Assembly (NCBI GenBank): GCA_963921195.1
Contig: OY992536.1
Coordinates: 111,130,778-111,194,777 of the forward strand
Length of the DNA: 64,000 nucleotides
Direction: 5' to 3'
From: Pegoplata infirma
Taxonomy: Eukaryota; Arthropoda; Insecta; Diptera; Anthomyiidae
Shown here: in pieces, positions 21,501 to 36,500 of the stretch
Layout: every line of letters begins with the position of its first letter
Position numbering within the stretch: the stretch's first letter is position 1
The notes under the pieces: model-generated
Database searches by the model: none
What the model was told of the DNA's origin: nothing
Seen by the model: only the letters and a program-made list of their open reading frames with translations
Position numbers and translations under genes: made by a program

Positions 21501-24500
21501 GAATATCTCTCAATTACAACAATTGGAGGGAAATGATATGGTAAAAGGTTTACCAAAGTTTAAGAATGTTCAAGTCGATTGTGTATCGTGCATTCAAGGT
21601 AAACAGAGTCGTCTACCGTTTCCACATAAAAATAAGAAGTCGTCAGACGAAGTGCTAGGTCTCATACATACTGATCTCTGTGGTCCAATGAGGAAATAAT
21701 CGTTGGGTGGTTGTTTGTATTTCGCAACCTTTATTGACGACTATTCCCGGAAAGTTTACGTTTATTTCATTCGACATAAAGGTCAGTATCTTGAAAAATT
21801 CAAAGAATTTAAAAATATGGTAGAAACTGAAACCGGAAAGAAAATAAAGATGATACGCAGTGATAATGATGCAGAATTAGTTAGTCGTGAGTTTACGAAA
21901 TTTTTGAAAGATAACGGTATTCAACGACAGTTAACGGTTCAGTACACACCCCAACAAAATGGCGTTGCCGAAAGGATGAATAGAACGTTAGTCGAAATGG
22001 CTCGTTGTTATATGCTAGAAGCAGGTTTACCTACAGGCTTGTGGGGGGAATTGATAATGACTTCGGCATATATAAGAAATCGCTGTCCCACAAAGTTAAA
22101 CGGAATGAAAACTCCTGAAGAATTATGGTGTGGTAAAAAACCAATAGTTAAGCATTTCCGTCGTATTGGTTGCAAGGCTTTCGTGCTAGACAAAAAATCA
22201 AGTAGATCAAAGTGGGATGCTAGAAGTAATGAGTTTATTCTTGTTGGTTATTCAGACGAATCTAAAGCTTATAGACTTTGGAAGGCAGGTACAAAAACTA
22301 TTGAGAAAAGTAGAGACGTTAAATTTTTAGAAAGTGAACTTTGTGATTATGAAAGGATTAATGAACAACAGCATTTTTATGAATATGTTCCAGCACAAAA
22401 CTTTCTACAAGATAAATGTATTAAAGACCCTATAGAAAATTTAGAAGAATTTCTCGACAGTTTAGAGAATATTAACGGTGAACAACCAGTTCATAATGAA
22501 CAACCTGTTTAAGCCATTGAAAATGAAAACCAGGAAATAGAAGATACTCAACCCAGTGTTCCGAAAGATGCTCCAGTTGAATCAATAAGGCAAAGACTTC
22601 GATCGTGGACTTCTAAAAAGGGACAAGAATCGGCCAATGCCGTACAGAATGTTGTCGATCCGAAAACAGTGAACGAAGCGTTAAATTCGGATCATTGCGA
22701 AGATTGGTATAAAGCAATGGAAGATGAATATAAATCTTTAAGAAAAAATCAAACGTGGATATTAACAGATTTACCAAAAGGGCGAAAACCAGTCGGTTGC
22801 AGATGGGTTTTTAAATCGAAAATTAGACCCGATGGTACCACTGAAAAACGTAAAGCGAGATTAGTTGCCAAAGGCTATTCTCAAAAGTATGGCCTAGATT
22901 ATGTTGATACATTTGCACCAGTTGTCCGTCAAACATCTCTTAGGTTGTTATACGCTTTGTCCGTGGAACATAATTTAAAACTTCGTCAGTTAGATGTGTC
23001 TACTGCATTTTTAAACGGAAATCTAGATGAAGAGATATACATGGTACAACCAGAAGGTTTTATTCAGGAGGCAACTGAAGCAAAAGTATGTAAGTTGCAA
23101 AAAGCAATTTATGGTCTTAAACAGGCAGGAAGACAGTGGTTCAAGAAAATTGATTGTGTCATAAAAGATTTCGGGTTACTACAATCAAAATATGATCAAT
23201 GTATATATTACATTCGTGATGACGAAAAATCAATGGTTGTCGCGTTATATGTGGATGACATAATAATCGCATCAAATGACAATGATTTAACAAATATGTT
23301 TGTTAAGAAATTACAGGATAATTTTGAAATTCGTGATATGGGTGTTCCAAGGCACTGCATCCGTCTAGAAGTAGACGTAAAGGGTGATAAAATTTCAATT
23401 TCACAACCTGGTTATATTTCAAACATCGTTAAAAATATGGATTCGAAAACTGCAAACCCGTCAAAATCCCAATGCAAGCAAAAATGAAACTAGAAAAAGA
23501 ACCAACAATTTCAGGGGAAGCAGAAAAGGTTGATGAAAAATTATATCAGGAAATTATTGGATCTTTACTTTATTTGTCGTTGTATAGTAGACCTGATATA
23601 TCGTGTGCAGTTAGTATGCTGTCACAGTTTTCGAAAGATCCGCGTAAACAACACCTCAATGCAGCTTTTTATGTCATTAAATATTTAAATTCTACTAAAA
23701 ATTCTGTATTGACTTATAAGAAAAGTGGTTTACCACTTGAAGGCTTTTGTGATGCCAATTGGGCTCAAGACGTAAATGATAGAAAGTCTCAATCAGGTTT
23801 TTGCTTTTTACTCGCAGGTGGTCTTGTGTCTTGGGAATCTAAGAAGCAAAAGGTCGTAGCAACATCGAGTGCCGAAGCAGAATATGTTGCTCTAACAGAA
23901 GCTGCAAAAGAAGCATCATATCTGCGCTACATACTAGATGAACTTGGGTATTCAAGTCAGTCACCAATAGTAATTAACACCGATTCGCAAAGTGCACAAC
24001 AGATGGCTAAGTTTGGTGCTCATTACTCTCGTACGAAGCATATCCATTATAAGTACCATTTTGTACGGGAAGCTATTGAGGGGAAGATTATTGAGTTGCA
24101 GTATTTACCTACTGGTCAAATGTTAGCGGATGTTCTTACTAAACCTGTACCAAAAGTTAAACATGTTTTTTGTTCTAATAATTTTGGAATTGTATTAAAT
24201 TCATAATGTTGAGGAGGCTTGTTGTTATATGTATTTTAAATCTACTTTGTATTTCAACATTATTAATTTTTGATCATGTAGTTTTTGTTAATTGTGTTTT
24301 GTAAAATTAATTTTTTCCTCACTTCAAATATTTTCTTCAAATAAATAAAATCGTTTTTGGGATCTTTATAATTGTATATGTGTTTTTAATATATTAAATA
24401 CAAAATATACAATAATAGCCAATAATTTTAATAATTATTTCGTAAATAGCATTGCTGATATAAGAAACTCCATTGAAAACGTGCGATATGAAAATAAAAT

Positions 24501-27500
24501 ACCTGTGATAAATATTAAATTTGAATTTCGTGCAATATCCTTATTAGAATTAGAAATTATATGTAAAAATATTAAGAAAAAACCTGACTATAAGAAAATA
24601 TCAAGCAATATAATATTAGATAACTGGGACGTAACTGGCAATATTTTACTCAACATTATAAATAAATCCCTAGAAACAGGAGTTTTCCCAGAAAATTGGA
24701 AGGAATCTTTAATTACCCCAATTGAAAAAGTTAAGAATACTAATATTTGCGAGGAATATCGCCCAATAAACATTCTAAAAACATTTGAAAAATTTATGGA
24801 AAAAGTAGTAAAAAACCAACTTGAAAACTATCTAGAACAGAAAAACTTTTATCGAAATACCAATCTGGTTTCAGAAAAAATTATTCATGTGAAACAGCAT
24901 TGAACTACACAATAAACAGGTGGAAATATATGAAGAGGAACAGTAAAATACTGGTGATTTTTCTTGATTTCAAAAGGGCTTTCGAAACAATAGATAGAGA
25001 CATTTTAATAAAAAAATTATACAGGTATGGAATTAAGGACAAAGAATTGAAATGGTTTCAGTCATTTAACCAATAGAATGCAAATTACTAGAGTTAATAA
25101 CGTGGAATCAAGTGCAATAGAAAATGACTATGGAGTACCACAAGGCTCAATATTAGGAGCACTCTTATTTATTATATATATAAATGATATGGAAAAAGTA
25201 TTGGAGAAGTGTGAAATTATTTTGTATGCAGATGATACATTAATTTTTACGGAAGGAGAAACAGAAAATATATGCTACGAAAATCTTTCAAGTGATATGA
25301 ACAATATTAATAAATGGCTAAAAATGAACAAGTTAAAATTAAACGAAAGTAAAACTAAATTAATATAAATGAATTCAAATATAACATTAAAAATAAATAA
25401 TATAACAATAGAAAAAGTTCACACTATTAAATATCTGGGTTTTATTATTGACAATGACTTAAAATTTAAAGAACACATTGAATACATATGTAAAAAAATC
25501 GGGGAAAAAATCGGTTTTTTTAAACGAATAAGAAACAGCTTATCTAAAATCACGGCAATAAACATATATAATACAATTATTAAACCACATTTCGAGTATG
25601 GATCAACAGTTTTATACACATGCTGTACAGATACACAAATAACCAGACTACAGAATTTACAAAATAAGGCAATGCGTGCAATATTAAAACTAAACAGATA
25701 TGCTTCAGTAACATTTATGCTGAGTGATTTAAAATGGCTTAAAATACACAAAAGACTAGCACTAAATACAATAAACTTTATTCAAAAAATAAAAATTGGA
25801 GATGCTCCTGAATAGTTGATCGAGCAAATAAGATATGTTGGGGAGGTTCAACCATATAACCTGAGGAATGCTTTAGATTTCAGGATACAACGAGCAGACA
25901 CCAGCGCGATGCAAAGATCGCTATTTAATAAAGGACTAAGCATTTACAACAAGATACCAATTGATGTGAAAAACGAAACTAATAACAATATATTTAGAAA
26001 AAAATTATCATCTTTTATTAAAAATTTTAATATACAGCAGAGCTAAATTTATGTAAAGTTATTAAATGATATGTAATTTTCAAAAGTATTAATAAAATAC
26101 TACTTACTACAAAAAAAAATATGACGATGCAACATTTATACCTCTGTTTTGTGCTATTTTCAAGTATGCTAACAAGAAGAAAATTTAAGATAAAATTGTC
26201 GAATTAGCGAAAAATAATTTTTACTAAATCTTTTTTTTAGATAGGACAATACAACTATACAACATAATACGATACCCATGTGAATTCCCTAACTATATTA
26301 TATATAACTGCATAAAATTTTATAAAAAAAAATGTATACAAAAAATTTTAGAAATAAAGAGATATTAAGAATTAAACAACAAGAAAAACCTAACAAAATA
26401 AGTAAAAAGTGAAAGTTATAAATTCATTGGTTCATTCATCGAATAATTTAATTGTTTTTTGAAACTTTGTATCATAATTTTGTCATGTAGCCGTTCACAT
26501 CATTTTCTGAAATAAATACCCTTAGTGTATTTAACTTTAACTCTAAATTATTTTAAATTACTTTACTTTAATATTTTTCAGGTTGGCAGAACTTTACTAT
26601 CCTGCATTAATGATGATTCAGCTGGTGGTGACAAAGAAAATACGCACAGCATTAACAATATGTTGGGTACTCAGTCATCAAATCTCTGGAACAGTAGCGA
26701 TGAGTTATTATCTCAAGTTCGACAAACTTGCAGTGATCGCCAATGGAGACGTAATATTTTTGCTTTACTTTTCTGTAACAGTGATCAAAAAGTTAAAGAA
26801 CAATCCTCCTTATTCGCCAAAAATCCAAAACTCAGCGAACCCCGCTACGAATTGCCATCCTATGCTGATGTTGAACGCGCCGAAGATGCCGCTCAATACC
26901 TCCGACCCCAATCTCTATCGCACATGGTATATTTATGTTTGGGTAATGAAAATTTGGCATATGTAAGAGCTAAATACTTTAGTGGTTTAAATTTCTCCAC
27001 ACAAAATCTCTCTTTTTGCGGTGCTGAATCACTAAATCAATTAGATGTGGACAGTTTTCTCTATGCTGCCACCATTCAGGCCAAAAGAGCTTTGGAAGTG
27101 GAACGGGAAGCGTTTGATAACTATCAGTCGGGAAATAGTACAGCTGCTGGTAAACCGAAAATTTTACCATTTGTTAATTTACAAAGTCAACTGTGCACTG
27201 AAGAACAGTTACAATGGTGGATGGCTGCCTATATGGTTTATAAAAATCTAAGCAACGGAAATGATCTGGCCGAATTGAGAGCAAATCTACAATATGGCAT
27301 AGAAGCGGTGAGAGGAATTAATGGCCCAAAACTAGATATGGCCATTGTTTTTAAATTGGGTCAAATATTTGTAGCCAGAGCTCAAGACATTGTAAAACCT
27401 ATAGAAAAGTCGTTCCTAGAAGCTAGAGCGGAATCTATTTATAAATATGGCTTGAATATGATGAAAATGCATAATAAGGGAGTGCTGGAACCATTCCGTA

Positions 27501-30500
27501 AGTATTTTAAATATGCAAAATCACAAACATCTGCTGCGGAACGTGAGCTAACTACCGCTGCTGAAGATGCTGTGTCGTATTTAGCAACACGTTATTTCAA
27601 AAAATCCGAATATGAAGATTTAATTGAGGAATTATCTGGCATACAACTACCATTTGCCACTTACCTTCAGGCGGAGGCATATCGTAAATTGGACGAAGCC
27701 AGTAAAACACCAAAAAAGACCAAGCGCATGTATTTGGATCGTGCTGGCGAATGTTTAAATCAAACATTAGCTCTTCTTAAAAGTAGTGCTCATGCCGATC
27801 CGAATCATCCATTAAATTCCGTTATACACAGTGAAATTAAAAGACTTCAGCAGGCTTCGGCCCGTTACTTAAATGATTCGAATAGTAATTACAGCCCTAT
27901 TACTGGTGGACTTAACAATTCAAGTACGTATGAAGATGCAGAGGCCGACTTTTATAGCGATAATACCGGTTTACCTACCCCGGCTATGATGAACTCTACA
28001 CGTTCACGACGTGATACATTGGCGGCCAGCAGTGCTGCATTAATGTCATCACACAATCAAGAAATGGAAAATTTAGTTAAACAAATGTGTTCAACATTAA
28101 CCATGTTAAAAGAAGAAATAATGGAAATTAAGCCAGAATTACACAATGTAACTAAGGAGATAGGAACCATCAAGGAGAAAATCTCCAATCTTGAAGATGC
28201 GATGAAAAAAGTTCGTATAACTTCTAATCCACCATCCAGAGACGATGCTTCAAATGTTTTAGATGATCTGTATATTATTGAAGAGTCATTACAGCAACAA
28301 TTATATCAGCAACAAACACCAACAACAAACCATATGAATACGAATCAATATGGTAATGCCGCCGGCAATGGCCCCGGTAATATGATGGCAAACTCACCAT
28401 TTATGGCACAACAACAGCAACGTTTACATACAGCCTATAATAGTCCCATGTTTCCACCCAATCCAAATTATCCCTTAAACTTTTATGGCCATCCAAATCA
28501 AGGAAATCCATATATAATGACACCAACCCCTGGTGCACCGCCATCTTTAAATCAGCGTGGTGGTGGTGTTTTACCTTCTTTGCCCTATTTAGATCCTACA
28601 GTACCACCCGGTAGTCTAAACTTTAATATGCCCTCAACATCAACACCATTGCTGCCACCGCCACCACCAGCAGCAATGCAACAACTTCCGAATATGGGTG
28701 TTGAAACAAATAGGCCTAGTAATTTATACAATTTATTGCAACAGCCACCAGTGTCACTTACACCCACTCTTGGCAATATGGCACCAATGCCGACCTACTC
28801 TACAACACCATTAACTCATACTTCGATGGCTATGCCATTACCAAATGTTAATACTATTGTACCTTCAACTACAATGCAATTCCATAAAACCATTAATAAT
28901 CAACCGGTAGAGAAAGGAGGACCACCAGCTAATGTTGTAATAACCAGCTCAGATCCTCTACCAAATCCCAATACGATCTCCATGCAAACACAGCAACAAA
29001 CTCCATTAAGTGTTACCATTCCATCGCATCATATTAAATCCAGTTTAGTTAGTCAACAACAACAACAACAGCAACCACAGCCAGCAGAATCGGTAGTAAT
29101 TCCACCTTTAGCAAATAAAACTGTAACATCAACCACCGCATCTTCGTCGAATACATTTGGCTCAATCTCAACACCCACATTTAGTTTCAAACCTCAAATA
29201 CAAGCAGCAGCACAACAGTCTGCCGCCTCCATACCTACAAACGATACTATGAATAAAACTGGCGATAGTATTGGCAGTGATTTTAATAGATCCGGTACGG
29301 ATGATGTTGAATATGATCCACGTCCCGATTTCAAGCCCATAATACCGTTGCCAGATGAAGTAGAGGTACGTACCGGCGAAGAGGATGAGGAAGTCATGTT
29401 CTGTCATAGAGCCAAGTTGTTCCGTTACATTGAAAAGGATTGGAAGGAACGTGGAATCGGTGATATTAAAATTCTTAAAAATAAGGAAGGACACTCTCGC
29501 ATACTTATGAGACGTGATCAAACCCATAAAATATGTGCCAATCATGTCATAACTCCGGAAATGGTGTTGACAGTACCCAAAAGTGAAACGAAAGGTTTTA
29601 TATGGGCTGCTAATGACTTTGCCGATGAGTCTTTACACTTGGAGAAATTCTTTGTACGTTTCAAGTTGCCAGAGACAGCAAAACAATTTAACGAGGCTTT
29701 TAAAAAGGCTCAACAAGAAGCTAAAGACAAACCTGCAGCTACTACCAGTGTTAAGAAAGTTGAAAAGTCGACTGTCTCTACCAGCTCGGTTTCTAATACA
29801 ACAGCTCCTTTCTCATTGGCCAAGTCAAATGTAACCCAATTTGTTACTAGTACACCAGCTCCAAAAGGAGAAGCAGCACCTGGTTCTCAAGTTAAACCTA
29901 TATTCGGACAACCAGCATTTGTAAATACAACTAATGCTCCTACTTCGTCGACAACACCAACGTCTAAGTCGTTATTCAGTGGTTTGAATTTATCTACAAA
30001 AACACCAACTAATGAAATTATAAAACCAACAAGCACTTCTGCTGCGCCTTCCCCATTTGCTAACTTTACCTTTGGCAAATCACCAGCCTCCTCTGCCACT
30101 ATTTCCTCTAGTACACATTCAGAACCAACAAAAACTGCTCCTGCCACCACAACAGCTTCACCTTTTGCCAGCATTTTCAGTAATCTATCCACATCGCCAT
30201 TTACCAATACACCAAATGCAGCAGCATCTGCACACATTATTCCCACAACCGTCAATGAAACTGTTAATGCCGCTTCTTCTGGTTTAAATAAGTCTTCTGC
30301 TGCATCCGATAATGAAGATGATTATATACCCACTGCTCAATTTAATCCAGTTATACCCCTACCAGATTTAGTAGAAGTGAATACAGGAGAAGAAAATGAA
30401 ATTGTTCTCTTTGAACATCGTGCCAAACTATTGCGTTTTGATAAGGAAGCTGGGGAATGGAAAGAACGTGGTCTGGGTAACATTAAACTTTTGCAAGATA

Positions 30501-33500
30501 AAGACGATGTTAATAAAGTACGGTTGGTAATGAGAAGAGAACAAATTCATAAGTTGTGTTGCAATCAACGTATTTACAAGGATACTACATTTAAATATGT
30601 TAAAAACTCAAAGACAGCTTTGTCTTGGGCCGGTCAAGATTATTCTGAAAACGAATTGATTACAGAAATGTTAACCGTTCGTTTCAAACTTCCCGACACT
30701 TGTGCAAAATTCTTGGAGGCAATACAGAATGCTCAAGCTAAAATGACGAGTGATGGTGAAGAAACCAACTCTAAGGCTGCTGAAAAGAAAGCAGAATCAG
30801 CTGAAGCTAAACCTGAAAAAGGTTTTGGAGATTCATTTAAACCAAAGGTGGGTTCTTGGTCATGTGAAGCGTGTTATATTTCAAACAATGCTGATCAGTT
30901 ATACTGTGTAGCCTGTGATACCCCTAAAGATAATACGGTGCCGAAAAAGGAGGCCGTAACTAACATATTGGCTACCAGTGGTAAAAATCAATTTAGTTTT
31001 GGATTTGCTACATCACCAGCAGTAGCAACTGAAGCGAAACCACCCACCAAAGGTTTTGGAGATGCATTTAAGCCTAAAATTGGTTCATGGTCTTGTGCAG
31101 CTTGCTATATATCGAATGCTGGTGATCAAATGTACTGTGTAGCCTGTGATACACCCAAAGATGATACAGTACCAAAAAAAGAAGCTACATCAAACATTTT
31201 GGCTACAAGTAGTAATACTAAATTCAGTTTCGGTTTCGGTTCACCAGCTGCTACAACATCTGCTACACCACCAACCAGCCAGTCTACAACTGATAAATCA
31301 ACTATTGGTTTTGGTATGCCAGCAGCTACCATCACAGCTAAACCTTCAGCAATCACCCCGTCAACAACTAAACCTCCAACTTCAGCAGCAGGTTTCGGAG
31401 ATTCTTTCAAACCTAAAGCTGGTTCATGGAATTGTCAAGGCTGTTATTTATCCAATCCAGGCGATGCCATCTATTGCAAGGCATGTGATGCTCCCAAAGA
31501 TGATAGTGTTCCTAAAAAAGATGCCAACACAAATATATTAGCCCTCTCAAATCCATCACAAAAATTCAGTTTTGGTTTTGCTTCTCCAGCCTCAGCTGCT
31601 ACTCCAGCAGATAGCACTACAAAACCAGCTGGTGCTTTTAGTTTTGCTCCAACGCCTGTAACAGCCATTGAAAGTGCTAAATCCTTTACTTTTACACCAC
31701 CCTCCGCTACTTCGACAACATTGAATACTAATCCCTCGTCTGAAGGTACTGCAGCACCAGCCGGTAGTGTTCCCCTGGGTAAATCTACTTTTAGCTTTAG
31801 TTTATCATCAAAAGCTATGGAATCACCGGTGATACCTGGAGCCGGTGGTGAGGCTGCAGCATCAAATGCTTACTCCCTAGACAAAAAAGAGTTTAGTTTT
31901 ACCATGAAGCCTAAAAGTCCTGGTAAAACTGGTAAGAGTCCTCTGAAATTTGGTGGTGGGGATGCAGATGGTGGTGTTGTCGGTGATGAGGACGGCGATG
32001 GTGATTATCATGAAGAGGAAGAAAATAATACATATTTTACACCTGTTATACCATTGCCAGATAAGGTAAGTTGCATTTTTTACAATCGACTTAAAACATT
32101 TCGGAGACTATACATTACTGTACAAAACATTAGATTGAATGCAGTCTTATAACAACACGATAATACAAATTAAAGGCTTTTTTAATAAAATAATAGTAAA
32201 ATACAGCCATCTCAATTTCTAATAAAAATGTGATTTCTTTTTTCGAATTATAATTATAAAGTCTATTACCCAAAGTTCAAACTATTTTTTTTTTTTGCAA
32301 TTGTAAAGTTTTGTTTACTTTTTGTATTGAAAATTTCCAGCTGTAGTAAGAAAAGTAAAAAATAGTTGATTGTAGTAAGGTAATCGAACGGACCTATATA
32401 TTTCAGAAAATACAAATATGTCAAAAATTTCTAATTATATTTTAAAAGTTTCCAAATATCTTTCAAAATGTCAAAATGTGTTTCAAAAATTTAATTAAAA
32501 AAATTTTAAATATATTTAAAAATTGTTTAATTATATTTCAGAAATTTTCATTTATATATCAGACATTTTCATTTATATTTCAGAAATTTCCATTTATATT
32601 TCATTTATTTAAGTATGGTTAGGTTAGGGGCGGCGGAGCTCAAAATTTTGAACTCCTCGCATAGACCGGCTGGTCCATAGCAATACCACATGTTCCTTCA
32701 ACGACGTGGAAGGAAGTGTAGACCAATAGTGTAGACCATTTTTTTTTTTTTTAATATTCGTCTTCGGTCAAAATAATATTCTGTGTAATATAAAGTGTAT
32801 TCGGCCCGACAACAAGTTAGATTTATACAAGGTAAGATCCAATGACCTCACTTTTCCTCCATAGTAAGTTTTTTTGACAAATTTGAAAACAATAATATTT
32901 ACGAATTTTCAAAACGAAATAAAATTATTTTATTCGGCATAAATGACTTGAGTTTACATTACACTACACTTTTTATGCTTAAAAATATTTTATTTTTTTT
33001 TTTGTCGTTAAAAATAAACGAATTTCGTTTTAATTTCAATACATATTTTTTTTATAATTTAGTTGTTTTCTAAAATTTTAAAGTCTTAAAAAGCGTTTAA
33101 ATTGGTTAATGTGTCGTTTTTGCCGACTAAAATGATTTTGAAAGAAAATTGTTTTCATTTACGTCACTAAAATATTACCTTATATAAATTTACCTTGCCC
33201 GACAATAAAAATTTTCTTAACGTTTTTCATAAAATTCCATTTTTATTTCGAAAATTTTCTATGCATTATCTATGTGAAATTTTCTGAAAAGCAATTCAAT
33301 GCGTATGAAGAACACACAATTTTTAAAATTATCTACACATTGAAAATCACATAAGGTTCTACCTCACTCACAATATTTTCAATCCCACTATTATATGTTG
33401 GGACTACAATATCAAAAAATGTGTTTTTATGTAGAGCTGCTTTTCTTTAAATGCAAGAAAATTAACATTTCTGCCAAGTTTGGGGCCGCCACCATTGAGT

Positions 33501-36500
33501 GTTTTTCTTTGTTAGGAAGACCAAATTGGTCAACTAAATTGTGCGTTTACCATTTGCCATGGTAAATTTTAAATGAAACATTGTTTTTATTAATCTTTTA
33601 ATAGTTTTTAAAAAATAAATTTCAATTGTTTTTTTACTTTATAAAAAACAAGAACAGCTGATAAAAAAAATCGTGTGCAGCGTTGCAAAAAAGCATTAGG
33701 GATGATTATTTTGGGAAAAACCATAGTTGTACAATTAAGTAGTAGAAATTTTTTGGGATTTTGAATTGCGATTTTACGATTTTCCCAAAATCCAAGTTTT
33801 TTTTTGTATGGGATTTGACATTTGAAATCCAAAAAAGTAATGGGATTTACTTGGATTTTCATTGAAATCCCATTTTTTCTGGATTTCGAGGTATATGTAA
33901 ATGGCATATAAATGGCATATAATGGAATTTTCTGAAAAGGATTTAAAAACGTTTGAGAGTACCCGCACAACAATGTCGGAGCAGTTGACGTTTTCGGTCA
34001 TGAGAGAGTATAGGCGCAAAACAAAGACGGCAGCGGAAAATTCATTCATATGTTGATTTTTCTATTTTTTCACTTTTTCGTCAATTTTTTATTTAAATTG
34101 ATTGTATTTTTAATAATTTTTTTTGCTGTTTTTATACCCTCCAACTACAGTATGGGGGTATACTCACTTTGTCATTCCGTGTGTAACGCATCGAAGTATC
34201 GGTGTAGGACCCCATAAAGTATATATATTATTGATCAGTGATCGATTCTAAGACATTCTAGCGATGTCCGTCTGTCCGTCCGTCCGTCCGTCCGTCCGTC
34301 TGTCCGTCCGTCCGTCTGTGGAAGACACGATACAGTCCAAAATAAAAGTGGTAGACTCCTGAAATTTGGCACATATATGTCTTATGATCATAGGCTGGTT
34401 AAGTTCGGAGATGGGCAAAATCGGACCAGGGGGAAAAAAGTTCCCCCTTGAAGAACTAAACAAACCTCTGAAAAATACCATATTTTTACATGATTTTTTG
34501 TGTTTTTGTTTAACAAATCCAACATTTTAATGCTACAAGAAGTTCAAGGTCTTGCATTTGGACCCACAGAATTAGAAAAAATCGTTTTACGGTCCGCCCC
34601 CCCCCCCCCTTTTATGGGCGTGGAATAAATTTTTTTTTTATATAATGATAAATTTGTATTTCTTTAGTGCAAAAAGCATAACAATTATTTTTTTAACACT
34701 TATTCGAGAGGAATTGTGCCCCCCAATTACCACTACCGACCCCCCCCCCCCCCCCAAAAAAAAAAAAAGACGGCCCTGCAATTTTTTTTTTATTTATTTG
34801 CATGTTGGAGGGTATAAAAGATTCGGCACAGCCGAATTTAACACTCTTACTTGTTTTTTTTTTCAATTTTAAAGCTGAATTTACAATGACGGATTACTCT
34901 GTGCCAGAGAGTGGATTTTGTTTCTTTCTCTTTCGCACTTACTCATTTTTTGTATGATGGTATCTCTATTTTTAGAGATGGTACTCTGTAGTACAGAGTA
35001 CTCCAACCTTGTGTCGGAGCCTTTAATATTTTTTTCTTTTTAGAGATCATATTTTTTTTGTTAACTTTATCGAAAAAAATCGAAATATTTGTAAAAAATT
35101 GTTAACATTTTCATTTCAAAAATTGAGGGAGAGCGAGAAACCGAAAAATAAAATTGATATTATTCTAGCGGATTTCGGTCGAGCGTTTTTTCATGCCAAA
35201 TTTGTATGAAAAAAACGTCACCGACATTGTTGTGCGGGGACGCTGAAATGGAAACTTTATGAAATACAATTGGACATTTCTGAAACACAAGTAGAATTTT
35301 TTTTAGCATTTAGTCCCAATTTATACTGGGCAATTTTAATTGCCGCAATTCTTAGTTTATAGGAGAGAGAGGTAAGAGGAATGGAAAGGGGAAAAAACTT
35401 GCTCGTACTGGCAATTCGTTTTGTTTTTTCATTCGCAACTCTCACTCTATAGAGTATTTTCCAGAGACCAAATATAACAGTTATATGTGTCTTTTTGTTT
35501 TAAAAAAATCATGAAACGAATGTTGTCCAAGCTTAGTATTTTATATATAAAAAGACTTCTAGAGATGTCCCGTGTTAAAATTTGCAATAACATTTATTTT
35601 TTTGATTTTTTCAATAACAGTAAAAAATAACAGTTATTAAAAACTTTTTGTTCAAACAATCTAAAATAACTTTTATTTTATATTTATTTGAGTAAATAAC
35701 TGTCATAACAGTTATTTTTAAAAAAAATCAATCAAAGTTTATATCTTTAAATCAATGATTGAAGTATTAGATATCAATAGGATTCTTCTGCATGTGTTTA
35801 TTGTTGTTTTATTTCAATAACTCGAGTTTTTTAATGCTCAAAGAGTTTTTAATAACAGTTTTAAAAAATAAAAGTTTTTTATTTTTGTTATTTTGAACAG
35901 ATATTTATATAAATCATTTCAAACTGTTATTTTTAATTTTTATTTGAAAAAATATTTTTGAACAGTTAAACTTGATTTTTTTCAATAAATCTCATAACTG
36001 TTATTGTCTTTGGTATTTTCACATTCCTTTTTGGAATTGCCGAACAGAATTACCAGTGTGTGAACATATACGGCAAGTTCAAAAGTGTCATGGTCGCTCT
36101 TAGAGGGTTAAGGTTGCATTCAAATTTAACGGCTTTTTAATAAGAAGAAGAAGTAAATAGATAGAGAAAAGTACGTTTTCATACAACCTTAACAACTGCA
36201 CGAAAGTTTGACAAGTGTTTTGGCAGCCTCTCATGGCGGACAATTTAGAGAAAAGGAGGAACTTCCGTCTTTTTGTTCAACGCTTTGGTTATGGTCGGTA
36301 CTGTGGCTCCTGCTAAATTCGTGAAGGAAGAAATCAACATCCAGTGAAACAAGTTTTATTTTACTTTATTTAAAAAAAAATTATAATAAACGAAAACAAA
36401 CAACATACATATCATAAATAAATAAAACTAGTAAAAACAAAAAAGGAAAATACAACAAATCTAAGTACAAAGTATACACTATACAACACACCATCAGAGA

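Larger units (their letters stand above)
19883..24414 (+). mobile_element. Copia (Ty1/copia) LTR retrotransposon, recent but inactivated
   Basis: Two 195-bp LTRs differ at two positions only. The 5-bp target repeat ATAGC flanks it (19878-19882 and 24415-24419). The internal order is gag, protease, integrase, reverse transcriptase, RNase H, which defines copia. The primer site ggttatgggcccag follows the 5' LTR and the purine tract ttgaggaggct precedes the 3' LTR. The reading frame has two frameshifts (near 21205 and 23460) and two in-frame stops (21697 and 22510), so this copy cannot make its polyprotein. Confidence 0.95.
18263..26118 (+). mobile_element. 5'-truncated non-LTR retrotransposon (CR1/jockey-like LINE)
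   Basis: The 8-bp direct repeat ATATGACG brackets it (18255-18262 and 26119-26126). The right end has a short A tract after aatactacttactac. Without the nested copia element and MITE it would be about 3.1 kb. It starts inside ORF1 and contains zinc knuckles, an apurinic-type endonuclease and a reverse transcriptase. There are several stops (25075, 25366, 25813) and frameshifts, so it is inactive. Confidence 0.85.
18153..26292. mobile_element. Inverted-repeat element in intron 2, carrying LINE and copia
   Basis: The left end ttagggagttcacatgggtt and the right end aacccatg-type (gatacccatgtgaattcccta) are inverted copies that match over about 60 bp, including tgttgtata and attgtattgt. Between the termini lie only 102 bp on the left and about 165 bp on the right of element sequence; the rest is inserted LINE and copia. 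TATA-like sequence flanks both sides but the exact duplication is unclear. Confidence 0.65.
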
